Source of the DNA: Colius striatus
Taxonomy: Eukaryota; Chordata; Aves; Coliiformes; Coliidae
Assembly: GCF_028858725.1 (NCBI RefSeq)
Contig: NC_084774.1
Location: forward strand, 7,786,001-7,850,000
Direction: 5' to 3'
Length of the DNA stretch: 64,000 nt
Part shown: positions 13,801 through 25,800 of the stretch, in pieces
Numbering within the stretch: the stretch's first letter is position 1
Layout: each line of letters starts with the position of its first letter
Made by a program: the position numbers and the translations under genes
The notes under the pieces: model-generated
Databases searched by the model: none
Told to the model about the DNA's origin: nothing
What the model saw: the letters and a program-made list of their open reading frames with translations, nothing else

Positions 13801-14149
13801 AGGTGGGGGACCAGGAGAAGGGGTCTTGAGCAGAAACACAGCCTCTGAGCTCCGGGCCCTTCCGCAGTGGGTGCAGAGCCCTGACCTGGACTTCTCTGTG
13901 TTCAGAGACTATATCTGCAGGAAAGTGGAGCAGGCAGATGAGGACCTCTCTGTGCCGCCTTACGACTCCTTCCAGACCTACGCCTTCGAAGGCTTGGACT
14001 CCCCCATGCCCTCCCTGAGCTCCATCAACACCTGGTCCAGCGGCTCGGAGCAGGACTTCTCCTACCTGGGGGGCTGGGGGCCCCGTTTCCGGCAGCTGGC
14101 AGCACTGTACGCGGGGCGCAGGGCGGAGGAGGACGGCGAGGAGTCGTAA
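4714..14149 (+). CDS. CDH22: Cadherin-22 (type II classical cadherin), 3' part
   Basis: CDH22 is a calcium-dependent homophilic adhesion protein of the type II cadherin family, mainly neural. It sits in the plasma membrane and links to actin through catenins. Four exons (4714-4835, 5138-5255, 11957-12208, 13611-14149) join with matching phases into 342 complete residues plus a stop. The human protein is about 828 residues, so this is roughly the C-terminal 40 percent. Visible in order: the EC4/EC5 linker motif DVNDNPPEL, EC5 with VVDRDEP, the conserved EC5 end with CGCDSSG, a hydrophobic helix (SPGALIALLVCILILV plus VLVLLILTL), a KRHH stop-transfer, a juxtamembrane DNVIKYNDEGGGEQDTEAYD p120-binding region, and a C-terminal beta-catenin-binding region ending WGPRFRQLAALYAG. 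Near identity to remembered human CDH22 separates it from CDH4, CDH6 and other paralogues. The 5' exons are outside the window. Confidence 0.96.
5138..5255 (+). CDS. CDH22: CDH22 coding exon: first half of EC5
   Basis: The acceptor is ctccccacag and the donor is G|GTAAGC. The exon is 118 bases, phase 0 in and phase 1 out. It encodes LIQTISVVDRDEPQSGHHFY and on to FSLLDIK. The segment VDRDEP corresponds to the acidic VDRDE/DxD calcium site of the repeat. The intron before it is only 302 bases. Confidence 0.95.
5256..11956 (+). other. CDH22: CDH22 intron, about 6.7 kb
   Basis: This intron lies between the two EC5 exons and runs from donor GTAAGC to acceptor ttccctgcag. I see no exon, RNA gene or recognisable transposon in it. 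Several open frames of 60-170 codons occur on both strands but show no family resemblance and look like chance in GC-rich sequence. Confidence 0.8.
11957..12208 (+). CDS. CDH22: CDH22 coding exon: end of EC5 and start of the membrane helix
   Basis: The exon is 252 bases, completing the split Asp codon and ending at phase 1 before GTGAGT. It encodes DNTAAVHTQRVGFNRQEQD, then LPILVVDSGPP, the conserved LSSTGTLTIRVCGCDSSG, paired cysteines, and the first half of the transmembrane segment (ALIALLVCILILV). The membrane helix is split by the following intron, as is usual in classical cadherin genes. Confidence 0.96.
12209..13610 (+). other. CDH22: CDH22 last intron
   Basis: This 1.4 kb intron splits the transmembrane segment. 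The donor is GTGAGT and the acceptor is ttcctttcccag. It is GC-rich at the 5' end. The long open frames that cross it are read-through of exon frames into intron and have no protein support. Confidence 0.85.
13611..14149 (+). CDS. CDH22: CDH22 last coding exon: cytoplasmic domain
   Basis: The exon begins with the second half of the transmembrane helix (VLVLLILTL) and a basic KRHHKSH anchor. The juxtamembrane p120-catenin region (EDDEDMRDNVIKYNDEGGG, EAYDMSALRSLYDF) follows, then a short glycine-rich spacer. The beta-catenin-binding tail comes next (PPYDSFQTYAFEG, SLSSINTWSSGSEQDFSYL, WGPRFRQLAALYAG). The frame stops at TAA 14147-14149. The cytoplasmic tail is conserved with human CDH22 except for a shorter glycine-rich spacer. 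Confidence 0.97.
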
Positions 14150-16660
14150 CCGTGCCGCCAGCCTCAGCCCCAGCTCTGCTCCGAGGGGCTGCCCCGGGCC
14201 GTGCGTGTCCCAACTGGGCTGAGCTGTGGGGCGGGCGGGCCAGCGGGCCATGAGCTCCTCATTAGCTGCCTCCTCCTCGGGGCACCTCTGCACCCGCACA
14301 GTGAGGCCAGAGTGCCCAAAGGGGCTGCTGTGGCCATCTTCATCTCCTTAATACCAGTACCAGTCTCCATTAAAGCACTACACATTAATTTAAGAAAGAG
14401 AAAATCTAATTCAAGAGAGTTTGGAGGGGGTTTCTCCCCCACAAATTATCATTTAAATAGATCTGTTCAGTGAGCTCAGTTCAGAAGAGGAAGAGCAAAC
14501 TGGGAGCCTTTTGTTGTCTAAATTGTTTTTGTCACTTGAGTCAGAGCATTTGAAGTGCTTTGATTTCTTTAAGAGCCTTCCTTGCAGAGGGAAACAGGCT
14601 TTTAACTTCTGTTCAGCTTTTTCCCCTTATGTGCATTCGTTTCTTTGAGTCCTCCTCCTCTCTGCACATGGGCTCCTGGGCTGCTGGCACGGTGTTGGGT
14701 TAGTGTGCCAGGCTAGGGATGCATGTGCTGGATGTGGGCTCTGAGGTCAAGTCTCTCACAGAGCGACCACCACATTGGAGTTCACTTCAAAACACAGTTC
14801 TCCTCTCAAGCTGCAACTGCTCCACCTCTCAGTTCTTAGACCTTTCTTGTAGTTTTCAGATGCTTGTGACTTGAAGGGGCTCCCTTCCCTTCTGCGCAGA
14901 TGTTGTCTGCAAGGTCCCAACGTGCCCCAAGGCTCTGGTGATGGGACAGCGACATCCAGCACACTCCCAAGGTGTGGGGCTGAGGAACGCTCTCAGAGGG
15001 GTGCAGAGCAGCAGCCCTGGGTGGGCTTTGCACCTCCTCATGCCAGGCTGGGCCCAGGGCCCAAGGCTCTTGGGCCAAGAACAAGCTTCCTACTGAACAG
15101 TGTCAGCTGCGCAGGGCAGAAGGCAGGACATTGGTGCACTTGGCCCTTCAGTGGAGGGGGACAGCTGTGTCCTGGCTAGAGGACCATGCTGTAAGGTGTG
15201 AGAACCCCAGCCCCCTGGTTTGGAGGGATAATTCCTGCTCACACCCAGCTGCCAGCAAAGCGTGACCACTGGTGATAGAAAAGCCATCCTCAGGGTGTGT
15301 GCATAAGGCAAGTTCCTGCTGGCACTGCTGTTGGTTGCTGCAGGCTGGGCAGGAGGTCTGTGACACCTCAGAGTACCCCAGGGCATCCCCATCCCAGAAC
15401 AGTGCCCTACAGGAAACCAGCATGAGCTCCCACAGCAGGGCTGCCTTTGCACGAACTCTCTGGTTTCGGGAGGCAGGTCAGGAGGAGGCTGTCAGGATGA
15501 GCCATTGCTCCTAGGGCTGCAGGTGATGCTGGAGGAGAACAGTGCCCTGTGGCTTTCCAACCTGCTGACTTCCCCAGGGTAAACTGAGCAGCAAGCTGAG
15601 CAGTGCCCTGGGGCAGCTTCTCCAGCCATGCTGCCTAGTGCAGCTCCTCATCTGTTCATGTTGGGGAAAAAAATCAATTTCATCATTGATAGGTAGCTGA
15701 TAAGGTCTCCAAGGCCTGACACATCCTGGGCTTCTCATCGGGTTTGTCCTTTTAGTTTAGTTACGGACTGTATTTTCTCTCCTTGGAGAAGATTTAACTG
15801 TAAATGTACGTGTGTTCATTTTTTTTACTGTGTTTTGCTTCCCGGCTGCTGGTGTTGGTCCTGCAGCGAGACCTGACAGCAGAGAGGGACAGGACACGTC
15901 TTTGCTGCAGCTCCTGCCCTCAGCTGCTCCTGCTCGCTGCCACCACGTCCGCCCTGATGGGAGCCACAGCTTGGCTTTTGTGCTGGGACCACCAGGAGCT
16001 GCTCGCATCTCAGGGTCTCTCTGGTCTCGCCCCAAGGATGTGGCAGGCACCCACTGCCGGCACCCAGCACGCTGCTGGTTCACTGTGATGATGCTGGGGA
16101 GGCAGCAGAGCCAGATGGCTGCTTCACACTGGCCCTTGAGTGCTGGCTCTTGCCACACCACCTCAGGCAGGTGATGCCTCACACCCCAGAGCAGGAGAAT
16201 GGAGAAAACCCTCTCTTTCCTCAGGAACGTGTTTGTCTTTTTCCCTCCGGGCCAAGGAGCTGTGCCCGAGCACCGCCAGAGCCGGCCCTTCGTCTAGCAA
16301 AAGTGTTGTGCAATAGCAGGGCTCTGTCCGTAGGAGATGGGGTCTGACAGGGTACATGTTTAGGAACCCTCCCACCGGGTTGTTCCCCATCCCCAACCAG
16401 CCAGTCTCCCCAGCACACATGCACGCAGGCTTGTGTTTTCATTTCTATCCCACGTGTAAATAGGGGAGGAGCGCGGTGCCAGCGGGCGCTCGCGGCAGGA
16501 GGCTGGCAGCTGCCTCAGCGGCTGAGGGAGTCACTTTGGTTTTCTTTCTCTACCCAAATGAAAGCAGGAGGTTGGTTTTCTCACCCTTGTTATTTTTTTC
16601 AAGGTCTTTCTAGGACCTGGAAATAAATTATTTCCTTGTCGTCTAGCCTGAGTGGTATTT
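14150..16660 (+). other. CDH22: CDH22 3' UTR and flank, end not fixed
   Basis: Sequence downstream of the CDH22 stop. A variant polyadenylation hexamer ATTAAA lies at 14369-14374, and a canonical AATAAA at 16622-16627. I cannot tell which, if either, is used. A GGGGG/CCCCC hairpin with a 5-base loop sits at 14426-14440 in AT-rich sequence. No other gene is visible. Confidence 0.4.
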
Positions 16661-19600
16661 GCTTGTTTGGCCTCGCTTTGCTGCGCTTCCCCCGCTGTGC
16701 TGCCGGGGCTGCCCTGCCCTGAGCTGCCTCCTGCACCACGCGCCCCTTGGCAGGACATAACTGCTCTGGCTCCTTCCCCTTTCTCATTGAAATGCTCATC
16801 AGAAAAAGTTTCAAGAGAAGGATCAGGTTTTCTGTCTGAATTTGAAGGAAACAATGAAAAAAAGCCCTTGGTGTTCTCCATCTCTTCAGGAGGAGGTCGG
16901 GCTGTGCTGTGTGTGGCAGGAGGTGCTGGGTGCATGCCCGGGCTGGCTGTGGTGCTGGCCTGGTGTCTGCTCCCGGCAGGAGCCGCCGTGGTGGGCGCAG
17001 GATCCTCACAGAAGCGCTGTCCTTCGGGGAGAGCGGCAGCAGCTCGTCCTGCGAAGGGCCATCGTTCCTTCATCCCGCAGAACGACAGCAGAAGGAACGA
17101 GGGACACTGCTTGCCCAGCCACAAAAGAAAGTCTGATGATGCATCTTCATGATCCTCCTTTCCCAGCCAACAGAATTCCTTAATGTTCTTTAACAAGTGC
17201 AGCTTTAGTGTTGTTGCCTCGGTGTGCTGCACAGCCCCGTCTCTGAGCAGCCCACCCCCCACAAGCACGGGGGTGCTCAGGGGCAGGGACGCGCTGCCGA
17301 GGGCTTGGGCCAGCACACGGCGGCCGGCCGGCACGGCGGCATGGCATGGCCTCGGTGGTGGCGTCACTGTGGGTCAGCAGATGGCACAGGAAGCGTTTGA
17401 ACCTCTCCATAAAGCAACAGTCATCTAAATAACATCTTGCAGTCCTCACTCCAAATCAGCTTATTGATCCCTGAGGCTTCTGAGCATTTCTGTATCCTTC
17501 ACCCTCCCCAGGCCTCCGCTCCCACCATGCTCCCTTGATTAATCACTAAATAATACGGAAGAAGCATCTGGTGACCTTTGACAACAGCAGCTAGTAGGAT
17601 GCTGCAGCAGAAGGGAGGAGTCCTGAGGCCAGAGGGTTTTTCAGACGCATCAGGTGTGCTGCCAGACCTCAATGAATGCACTATTTTCCTTTCCACAGTT
17701 GCAGCGAGTGCCTCTATGGGTGCCAGACTCAAGGAGGCCTTTTTGCTTCATGGTTAATTGCCTGCACACAGCAAGTGTGTCAGCAGTGCCCTCGCAGCCG
17801 TGTGCTCCAGCACTTCCACACACATCAGCCAGCTGCTGTTTGCAGAGATGGTTGCTGCGTGTTGGCACCCCAGCTTCTCAGTCCAGGGCCTTAGTAACAG
17901 GAACTGTCATGTTCCAGCTGCAAGCAGCATGGAGATGTGCTCTCTTTGAATCCTGTTGTCCAACTTTAGGCACCCAAACAAGCAGCCTAGTCATCTTGGG
18001 ACTCGGGATCAGGTGGGCTGGATTATCCTAGGAGCTCCCCACTGACAGAGGAAGCACCTGCAGTTAGTGTGCTCCTAACAAAGGGAGGTAACGAGAGCCT
18101 AGCATGGAGTGGGCCATGCAGAGGGATTTGCCTCTTCATTTTGTGGAGGAGTAGAGAGAGCTCAAAGCAACAAATTGCCAGCCAGAACCAGACCCTTAAC
18201 TACAGAAGAGGAGGACTGACTGGAAGCTCTGATTGCAGAAGCATCTGTGAAGATGTTTTAAGAGCTTCATGCCCCCTCAACACAATCCCCCTTTGAGGAA
18301 ATTTTTCTATAGCAACTTCTCTCTCTTCAGCAGTTACACAGCAGCCTCTGGCTCCTGGCAGGGCAGGGCAAGGGCAGGGTGATCTCATCCTTGCTTCTGC
18401 AGGAGAGGAAGAAAGTCCTGCTCTGCAGACCAATGCCTAGTGATGGAACTGTCTCAGATCCAGGGGCTGTTCTGCTGGTGAGTGTTGAGTGAAGGTGCTT
18501 CTCCCAGGTCAGTTTAGTCGTGTGTCAGCCCCAGGGGTGTGCAGCACACAGCAGGAGCAGCCGCCCACATGTGTCTGCGAGGCAGGGGTAGCACAGGGCA
18601 GCAGCAGCTGGCACCAGGGGCTGTGGCAGGAACCTGCCCGTGCCATGCCCTGTGTGCTCACGCCTGCAGCCTCAGGTAGTTCTCTGCCTGAAGAATGTCT
18701 GCTGTGGCAGCTGCTTTGCAGGAGTTCCCATGGTCTTGTGTTGTCTGAGGGCTGTGGTGCTGTGGCACCTCCATGCAAATCTTCCCCTTGTTATGCTCCT
18801 CGGGGGCTGAGGCACAACCCCACCATGTGGGATACAGCCTTCAGCTGTTTGCTGGCAGAGGACCATGCCATTTGCCACTCATATTCTGGAGGAGGGCTGC
18901 AGGGCCAGTGCCCTGTGCTATGATGGCAGTGGATGCTGCAGCTCCGCTCCTGGCCCCAGCACAGAGGTGCTGCAGCGGTCACCTCTAACACCTTCGCTCT
19001 GAGCCATGGCAAGCTCCAGAAGGCAAGGTGTCCAAGCTTCCTCTAGGGAGCTGTTTACAAAAGATGGATGTGATCTGCTGGGATCATTAAGGGGAAATGA
19101 AAAAAGGCGGTGATATCTGTACCCCCAGGAGAAAAATACATCTCTGGTAACTGAGTGCAAACAAGGCCATGTGAGCCTCTGCCTCCCACTCGCTTTGGTA
19201 ATGTGCTGCTCAGGAAGGTGATCACTTCCCCGCCCATGTTCTCTGAAGAAGCTGCTCTGCCACCAGAAAGCTGACTCCTTTAACCACCTCTGGCACAGCT
19301 AATATCACAGCTCCCTGCATCCTTTCATTTACCAAGCCCTTGAGCTTTCTTTTGGGTTGGTATCTGACTCTCGCTGATCAGCAATATCTCATTTTTGCAT
19401 CTCTGCTCTTTGTGCTCAGTGCCAATACAGCAGCTGTGCCTTGTTAGGGGTTTCTTGCTGTGCTGCATGCTCCAGTTCGTGCTCTCTCCTTGCTGTGGCT
19501 TCTCTGCACTGTCACAGCTGCTGCTGCAGCCAAAGAAGTTAGAGAGAAACAAAATGATTGAATTTTATTTGGCCATAGAATCTTGCTCCTGGGCAGTCAG

Positions 19601-20469
19601 TGGGGCTGAAACGCCCCCCTCGTCCTGCTGAGCACAGCAAAGCAATGCAATGGAGAAGGGACGTTCCTGCCGCCCGCCTCCTGCGCTATGCAGAGCCAGG
19701 CTGGCCAGCTGCCTCAGGAGCAAGTAAGGGTGGGTTTAGTGGCTGTTCTTCAGATTCTTAGGGAAGCTGGATCCAGCACAGGTGGTCAGGGTCTGAACCA
19801 GTGGGGAGAGGCAACCACTGTACCAACACAGCAAAGCGAAACCAGGGATGCCCCGTGCAGCAACGGCACAGCCCACAAAGGGCCTTCCTCAGTCCAGCCT
19901 GCCCTCCCTGCTGCCCTTCCCAACACTGGAACCCAGGTGTGAGGGGTCAGCATCTGGCATTTCATGTCACGATTTCAGGAGTAAGGAAAGGTAAAAACAG
20001 GAGCGTGAGCCACGTGCCACAGGATTTCCCCTCCTGCCCTGTGCAGGGTGGCACGCCTCTCACCCGCTTCTGCTGGTGTGCTGCCCATCCTTTGTGGATT
20101 GGATGCCAAGTGGCTGTTCTTAGGCATCCCTCATCTGTTGCCAGCAGCAGTGGTTGTCTGTGGCTCAGGGGTTGTTAACTGCCCTGTGCAGCTGCACCGC
20201 AGGTTTATGGACATGTATTTTTCATCTGTCTCTGTCGCTGCTGTAGAGGAGCTGCTCAGGTGAGCATGAATTAATCCAGCTGTTCACTGGGGGGAGCAGA
20301 CAGCAGCCACGTCTAAGCAGAATGCATCCCCTTAGCTAGTGTTTTAACCACGGTAATTGGAGAAGGTTTAATCCCTCTTCTGCTGGGGGAAGCACGCACT
20401 GCTAACAGGAACGATCCACCCCAACTTATCCCCAGCCGAGTCAGCCTGCAGCAGCTTCCTCTGCGGTCA

Positions 20470-20940
20470 GAAGTCACTCACCTTTAGCCAGGAACCAGGC
20501 AGCTGTTGAAATCCCTTCACATTGCACGCAAATTAGGCATTGAAAATACTCATTACAGCCAACATGACACGCCTTCATTATTCCAGAATAATTGTCTGAA
20601 AGGCTCAGCTCACAGCACCAGCTTCACTTGGTGCAGAAATGTGATAAAAAGAAAACAGGAAGTGCAATCAATGCTTGTAATCCTTTTAAATAAAAAGGTA
20701 CTTGCTAGTAGCTGCCAACATCTTTAAAAAGCTGTGATTTCCCTGGAGAGAGCCCTTATCAGCTATGACTGCATGTCATTCTGGCTGTCTGTCAATCCAT
20801 CAGACTTCAGTGCCACTGACATTAAGAAGCCAGGCGTTAAGATTATCACATTTAGCTGTAATGTAGCACAGATTGTGTTGACATTTGGAAAGTATTCCAC
20901 CACAGGAGCCATTTGACTTCAGTACTTTCTTCCCAAAGGA
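20470..20940. promoter_or_regulatory. AT-rich block, candidate conserved non-coding element
   Basis: A roughly 470-base low-GC block in a GC-rich neighbourhood. It is rich in ATTA and AATT cores and contains CTGTCAATCC at 20789-20798, one base off the PBX/MEIS-PREP composite in reverse orientation. There is no coding potential and no transposon resemblance. The regulatory role is inferred. Confidence 0.35.
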
Positions 20941-21224
20941 GAAAAAAAAAAAAGCTTTGAAATATTTGAGGGTGGGGGTGGAACTGCTTGTACCTGCTGT
21001 GCACTGCCCAGCCCTGGCCTGCAGCAGGGGCTACTTCCCAGGAACACTGCTCCCCAGCTCCTGCTGCTGCTCCTGGGACACAGCACGGATGAGGCGTCTC
21101 TGCAGGCAGCACACGGGGCCAGGGCTCCTTCCCTCCTCCCCGACAGGCCTCAGCTCTTCCTGTAGCGGGGATGTTCCAGGCCATGTGCAGTAGGGAGGAT
21201 AGGCTACAGGAACCATAGTAAATG

Positions 21225-21430
21225 ACCCAGAATGAACTGATCCATCTCTTTAAATAACTGTGAAACCATTTTCCAGAAAAAAAACCAAAAAAAAAGCTAA
21301 TCTGCTCTGAATGGCTCTGGTGCTTTTCCTGGGCTCCAATCAATACGTGGTCTCTGCTTTTCATGTGTAATTCACAGTAATTGCAAAAGAGCATTTTCTG
21401 AAGAAAATTACATTCTGCAAGCAGAAATGC
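21225..21430. promoter_or_regulatory. AT-rich block, candidate conserved non-coding element
   Basis: A second AT-rich block about 300 bases after the previous one, with short A-runs, CAATCAAT, GTAATTCAC and AGTAATTG motifs. It has no coding sign. Composition only. Confidence 0.25.
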
Positions 21431-23737
21431 AAAGAGATCCTTGGACCAATTACCTCCAAATCTCAGAACAAGGCATGCTGTTGGATGCATGGGCGTGCTG
21501 GAGATGCTGCAGCATCACACGGCTCAGTGTCCTGGGTTCCTCTCCAGGAAGCTGCTGGAGGTTCTGAGACATGTTACATCCAGCCAGCTTGGTCAGGAGC
21601 CAGGACCCTGGCCTATGTGCACGAGCCCACCAGCTGCAGAAAGATGGTGGCTACAGGATTGCAAGGTTAAGCAGAGACACATCCCTTCCCTGCTGCCACA
21701 GCAACAGGCATTTCTGGGAATGGAGGCAGCCATGCCCCTCACTGGGCTGTCCTGTCCAAGGCTGCACAGGCTCAGTGCTGCCTCTGCAAAGAAAGACTCT
21801 CCCATCACCCTGGGGCTACTGTGCTCCAGGATGAGCCCCTGTGAGCAGAGCTGATGTAGCCCAGACCTCCAGTCCTATCCCCTTCATCTTCTGTTTATGT
21901 TTACATTTGGTGCGTTTGTCCCACCCTTGCCCAGCCTGCTGCAGATGCCACACTCCCGGCTCCCGGGCCGAGGGGAGATGATGTGAGGTGGACAGGGAGG
22001 CAGAAGGGCGGCTGAATGGATGGGCAGATGCCCACAGCATAGCAGAGCTTCCCCAAGGCTGCCCAACATGGGATGCTGAGGTCCTGCCCAGCTTTGAGCT
22101 GTGGCTGCCTGACAGGAGGACAGGTACCTCTTTCCAAGGAGTCTGTTGCATTTCCATCAACTGCTGAAAAAACAGAGCATAATTTTCCAGGACATCATTC
22201 TAATTCTAGTGGGAAAGCTTATTACTTGTGATTTATCCATAAGAAAAAAAGAAGCCTAGTGACTTACAACTGTGTGTCTGTGGATTTGCCCATCAATCCA
22301 TCACAGGGGCTGCAGGCAGGCTCTCCACAGGGCAGGGGGAGCACGATGCAGGGGATGAGGTGAGCATGCCACTGTGATTGACATGCTGCTTTTACCATCC
22401 ATAAAGCCTCTGACATATTCCTTTTGGCTCGGTGCAGATCCGCACTGCTGAGCTCCAGCACAAATGTCATTAAAACATGTTCTACCCATGGTACCTATAA
22501 ATAATTGAGGCAGCAGGTCTGCACTAAGCTCTGTGCTGCAGCTTTCTGCTCCTCCAGTGAGGGGGCTCAGGAACACGACCTTTTCTTCTCCTATTTACCA
22601 TCTTTGAAGTGAAGAGGTACCTGGCACTTTGTCCCCACACTCGTTTCTCTGCTGTGTCCCTCAGGCCACGCAGGATGCTCCCTGAGCTTGGGGGTCTGGT
22701 GTGCTCCCTGCAGTGGGGTGAGTGCAGATGAGTGGGGCTCCAAACCTTGGTTTAAGGGCAGCCAAATGGAGGGTAGTGTGAGCAGTGCCTGGCTCCTGCC
22801 CCAGACGGTGGAGGATGCCTGGCACCTTGGCACAGGGCTTGGGGGTCTCAGTGACCCAGGCCTCCCTGGCTCAGCAGCCCCAGCCCTTGCAGTCCCTGAT
22901 GATGCCCCCTGCTCCCTCACCTGCATGAGGCTCCCAGAGCTGCCCATGGCAGCCCCTGCAGGTCTCGCTGCACCAATGCATGACCTGCACAGGCATTAGT
23001 GCATATAAACACCATCTGAAATAGCTTAATGCGCTCAGATGCATTTCCAATATTGCCACTAAATATGTGGGAAATTCACAAGCCTGTCAGGGAAATCCAT
23101 GGCTGAGAAAGTTTGTCATGGCTGTAGCCTTGGCAGTGCCTGATACAAAGCAATCCCTGTGAGCATGGCTTTCCTTGCCTGTCCAAGGCTCATGAGAACA
23201 TCCCATCTCTGTGCAAGACCCATCAGGCTGTCAGCACTGTGGGATGGTGCAGGGCCTGTCCCATCCCTTCTTGCGTGCCCTGGCACCAAGGGTGCACCAG
23301 GGAGCAGGGGCCTGGTCCTGCTGAGAGAGGTGAGCTCACACCTTCAGCAGGAGCCCCCCATGCCTCCTGTCACACATGTTCTGCCTCCCTCCGTGCCCAC
23401 AAACTAGTTGCTGCTTCTCATGACAGCCACCAGCTCCCCCGTGTCAGTGGGAGTCATTAGCAAGCATCACATTGGGAATATGCAGCATAAACACAGAGTG
23501 TCAATGCCAGCGGCCCCGTGGCTCTGCAGCCCACAGCTCCCAGTGCCCCACGGCTCGCCGGGGCTGCGTGGGCACAGCTCATTGCTCGGCACAGGGGGAC
23601 ACACATAGCCACGGCACGGGGTTCTGGTGACAAGGAACACAGTTCTGCTGTGGCTGCAGAGCCACAGGGCCCAGGCTTGGCTGGCAGCACAGCATGTGCC
23701 CATCCCAACACCATGTGCATCCCACAGGCAGGAGCAG

Positions 23738-24037
23738 GTGCAGTGTCTGTGTGTGCAGTGCCTGTGTGTGCAGTGCCTGTGTGTGCAGTGTCTGTGGGTG
23801 CAGTGTCTGTGGGTGCAGTGCCTATGGGTGAAATGCCTGCAGGTGCAGTGTCTGTGTGTGCAGTGCCTGTGTGTGCAGTGTCTGTGGGTGCAGTGCCTAT
23901 GGGTGAAATGCCTGCAGGTGCAGTCTGTGTGTGTGCAGTGCCTGTGTGTGCAGTGTCTGTGGGTGCAGTGCCTATGGGTGAAATGCCTGCAGGTGCAGTC
24001 TGTGTGTGTGCAGTGCCTGTGTGTGCAGTGCCTGCGC
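23738..24037 (+). repeat. 15-bp minisatellite, 20 units, with 75-bp higher-order unit
   Basis: Twenty consecutive 15-base units fit exactly from 23738 to 24037, with consensus GTGCAGTGYCTGTGK. Variants recur in a fixed order of five (ending TGTCTGTGT, TGCCTGTGT, TGTCTGTGG, TGCCTATGG, then GTGAAATGCCTGCAG). This gives a 75-base higher-order repeat present about three times. Because 15 is a multiple of three, long repetitive open frames appear on both strands. They are not genes. Confidence 0.95.
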
Positions 24038-25800
24038 ATGGAGGTGTGCAGGGTGCAGAAGCATGTCTGTGCTGAGGCACAGGCGCTGTGCTGTGCAGCA
24101 TGTGTATGCCCTGACAGATCATGAAGGTATATTAAACAGCAGCTGTTGGGTTCTTTCTGAGAACAGTGGTAACACAGTTGGGACCATTGTGATGTCTTCT
24201 TAATTTAAACTCATGTTGTCTTTCAGCCACGTGCTAATGAGGGCTAATGGGGAGATCAGCTTGCTGTTTGCCAGTGTTGCTGTGTGCTTTGCCATGCCCC
24301 TGTCGCTCCTGCTACCTGTCTGTCCTTGCTAGCTGGTGCCTTTCCCTGCCTCGCTGCTCCAGTGGGAAGGAACACTCGGTGTCTGCTCCCCAGGGAGCAA
24401 GCTCCTGCTCTGCATGTCAAAAACTGCTCTGCTGAGCTGTCTTCTCTGACCATGGAGCAACAGGACTCATTCAGGGAGTTTAGCTTCATGCAGTTTGTAG
24501 GAAGCCCCTGCAGTCTTTAGAGCTCTCTTGTATCACAAGCATCTACAGCACCAAGAGCCCTGACCAGACCCTGTGGCTGGGACATCAGCAGTGCTGGGGG
24601 GCTGCAGCAGGAACCTGGCAGTGCCAGCAGGCGTGGCTGGTGGACAGGCAGCCCTGTGAGTGCCAGCACTGGACAGGGGAGCAGGACCAGCGTGCCTGAA
24701 GCTCAGCTGTGATAGCTTCGCTGGAGCTTCTTCTCCCAGCCATCTCCCCAGCCCTGTGTAGCACTAATCCACATATTTATCAGGATTAATGAAGCATGCA
24801 ACAAATGTATAGGGGAGGCAAAGCAAGCAGCAGAGAGAGACAATAGATGACAGTAGGCGAGGAGGAAGATAAGGCAGTGTATGGTGCAGACCTGTGGAGC
24901 AGTACAAAGCTAAATGTGCACTCACTGCTAGGGCTGCATGGCAGTAATGTGTGCTCCCTGTGTACACGCTCCCAGACACCTGCAGGGACACACAGAAATA
25001 GTCATGCTTGCTCACCATCATGTCTGTGCACAGGCATAAGGAGAGAGATAGTCTTACCACAGATCAGCCAGCAATGTTTAAAAAGAGCCGCTGGATACTA
25101 ACACAGCCCCTTATGCCATATTTGCATACTTGCTTAATAAAAAATTATGGCTGTTCAAAGCCCAATCATTAATTACCCAGCATATTTCCTTTTAACGCTC
25201 TCCCTTTCTTATTATAGACTAAGCTGTTTTCCTGCTTATTCAGCAAAAACTCCTCACTATTCCACCAGGATGAGACGTGCAATAAATATGCACTTATTAA
25301 GCGTGTATTACCACTACACAAGCTGGGAGGAGTAATAACAGGCCCAACATAAAGCTGAAGTATTTATGCATGTACCTAGGGCCACTTTAGCTATTTATTT
25401 TCACAAAGAAATTAAATTAGATAGTTTGATAGCTCTCTGTGTGATTATGGTGGGAATTTACACAGGGCCCAGCCTGTCAGGTGGAGATGAGTGTGAAGGA
25501 AGAAGCTGATGTGAGGACAGGCTGAGGACGCTGTGTGAGGGCAGGACACTGTCTCTGACCGGGCAGGTGCTCACAGCAGTGTGCTGTCCCTCGGTGCCCC
25601 GTGCCCTGCTCTGCACCGGGAGCGTGTCACACGGGGCCCTGCGCTCGGTCACCGCTGTGACAGGGCAGAAATGCTGCGGGACACACAGCAATCGGGGGGA
25701 AACTCCTGGGACACGGAAGAGAAGCAAGTTGCCTTTTAAAAACCTTTCTTTTACTTGAAAGAATCCCAGCATCCGTGTGAGTTGGTAACTTTCATTCTTT
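24038..25800. other. Intergenic with AT-rich block
   Basis: No gene or RNA is visible. A block at about 25.08-25.45 kb is AT-rich and motif-dense: AATTAATTA, and an inverted GTGCA/TGCAC pair at 25277-25293 around ATAAATA. It looks like a conserved non-coding element. The rest is ordinary GC-rich sequence. Confidence 0.4.

Larger units (their letters stand above)
16661..23737. other. Intergenic sequence, no supported gene
   Basis: This is intergenic DNA between CDH22 and CD40. A 278-codon open frame on the minus strand (16531-17367) is the longest non-repetitive frame but has no recognisable domain. AT-rich blocks at about 20.47-20.94 and 21.23-21.43 kb are listed separately. Short A-runs occur near 20.94 and 21.28 kb. 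I see no RNA gene and no recognisable transposon. Confidence 0.6.

Noticed and set aside
13751-14299. 182-codon minus-strand frame antisense to the last CDH22 exon
   Set aside because: It is a shadow of the strongly supported CDH22 cytoplasmic exon on the other strand.
23457-24124. Long repetitive open frames (up to 221 codons) rich in Cys, His, Thr or Val
   Set aside because: They are translations of the 15-base minisatellite. The triplet period keeps every frame open on both strands.
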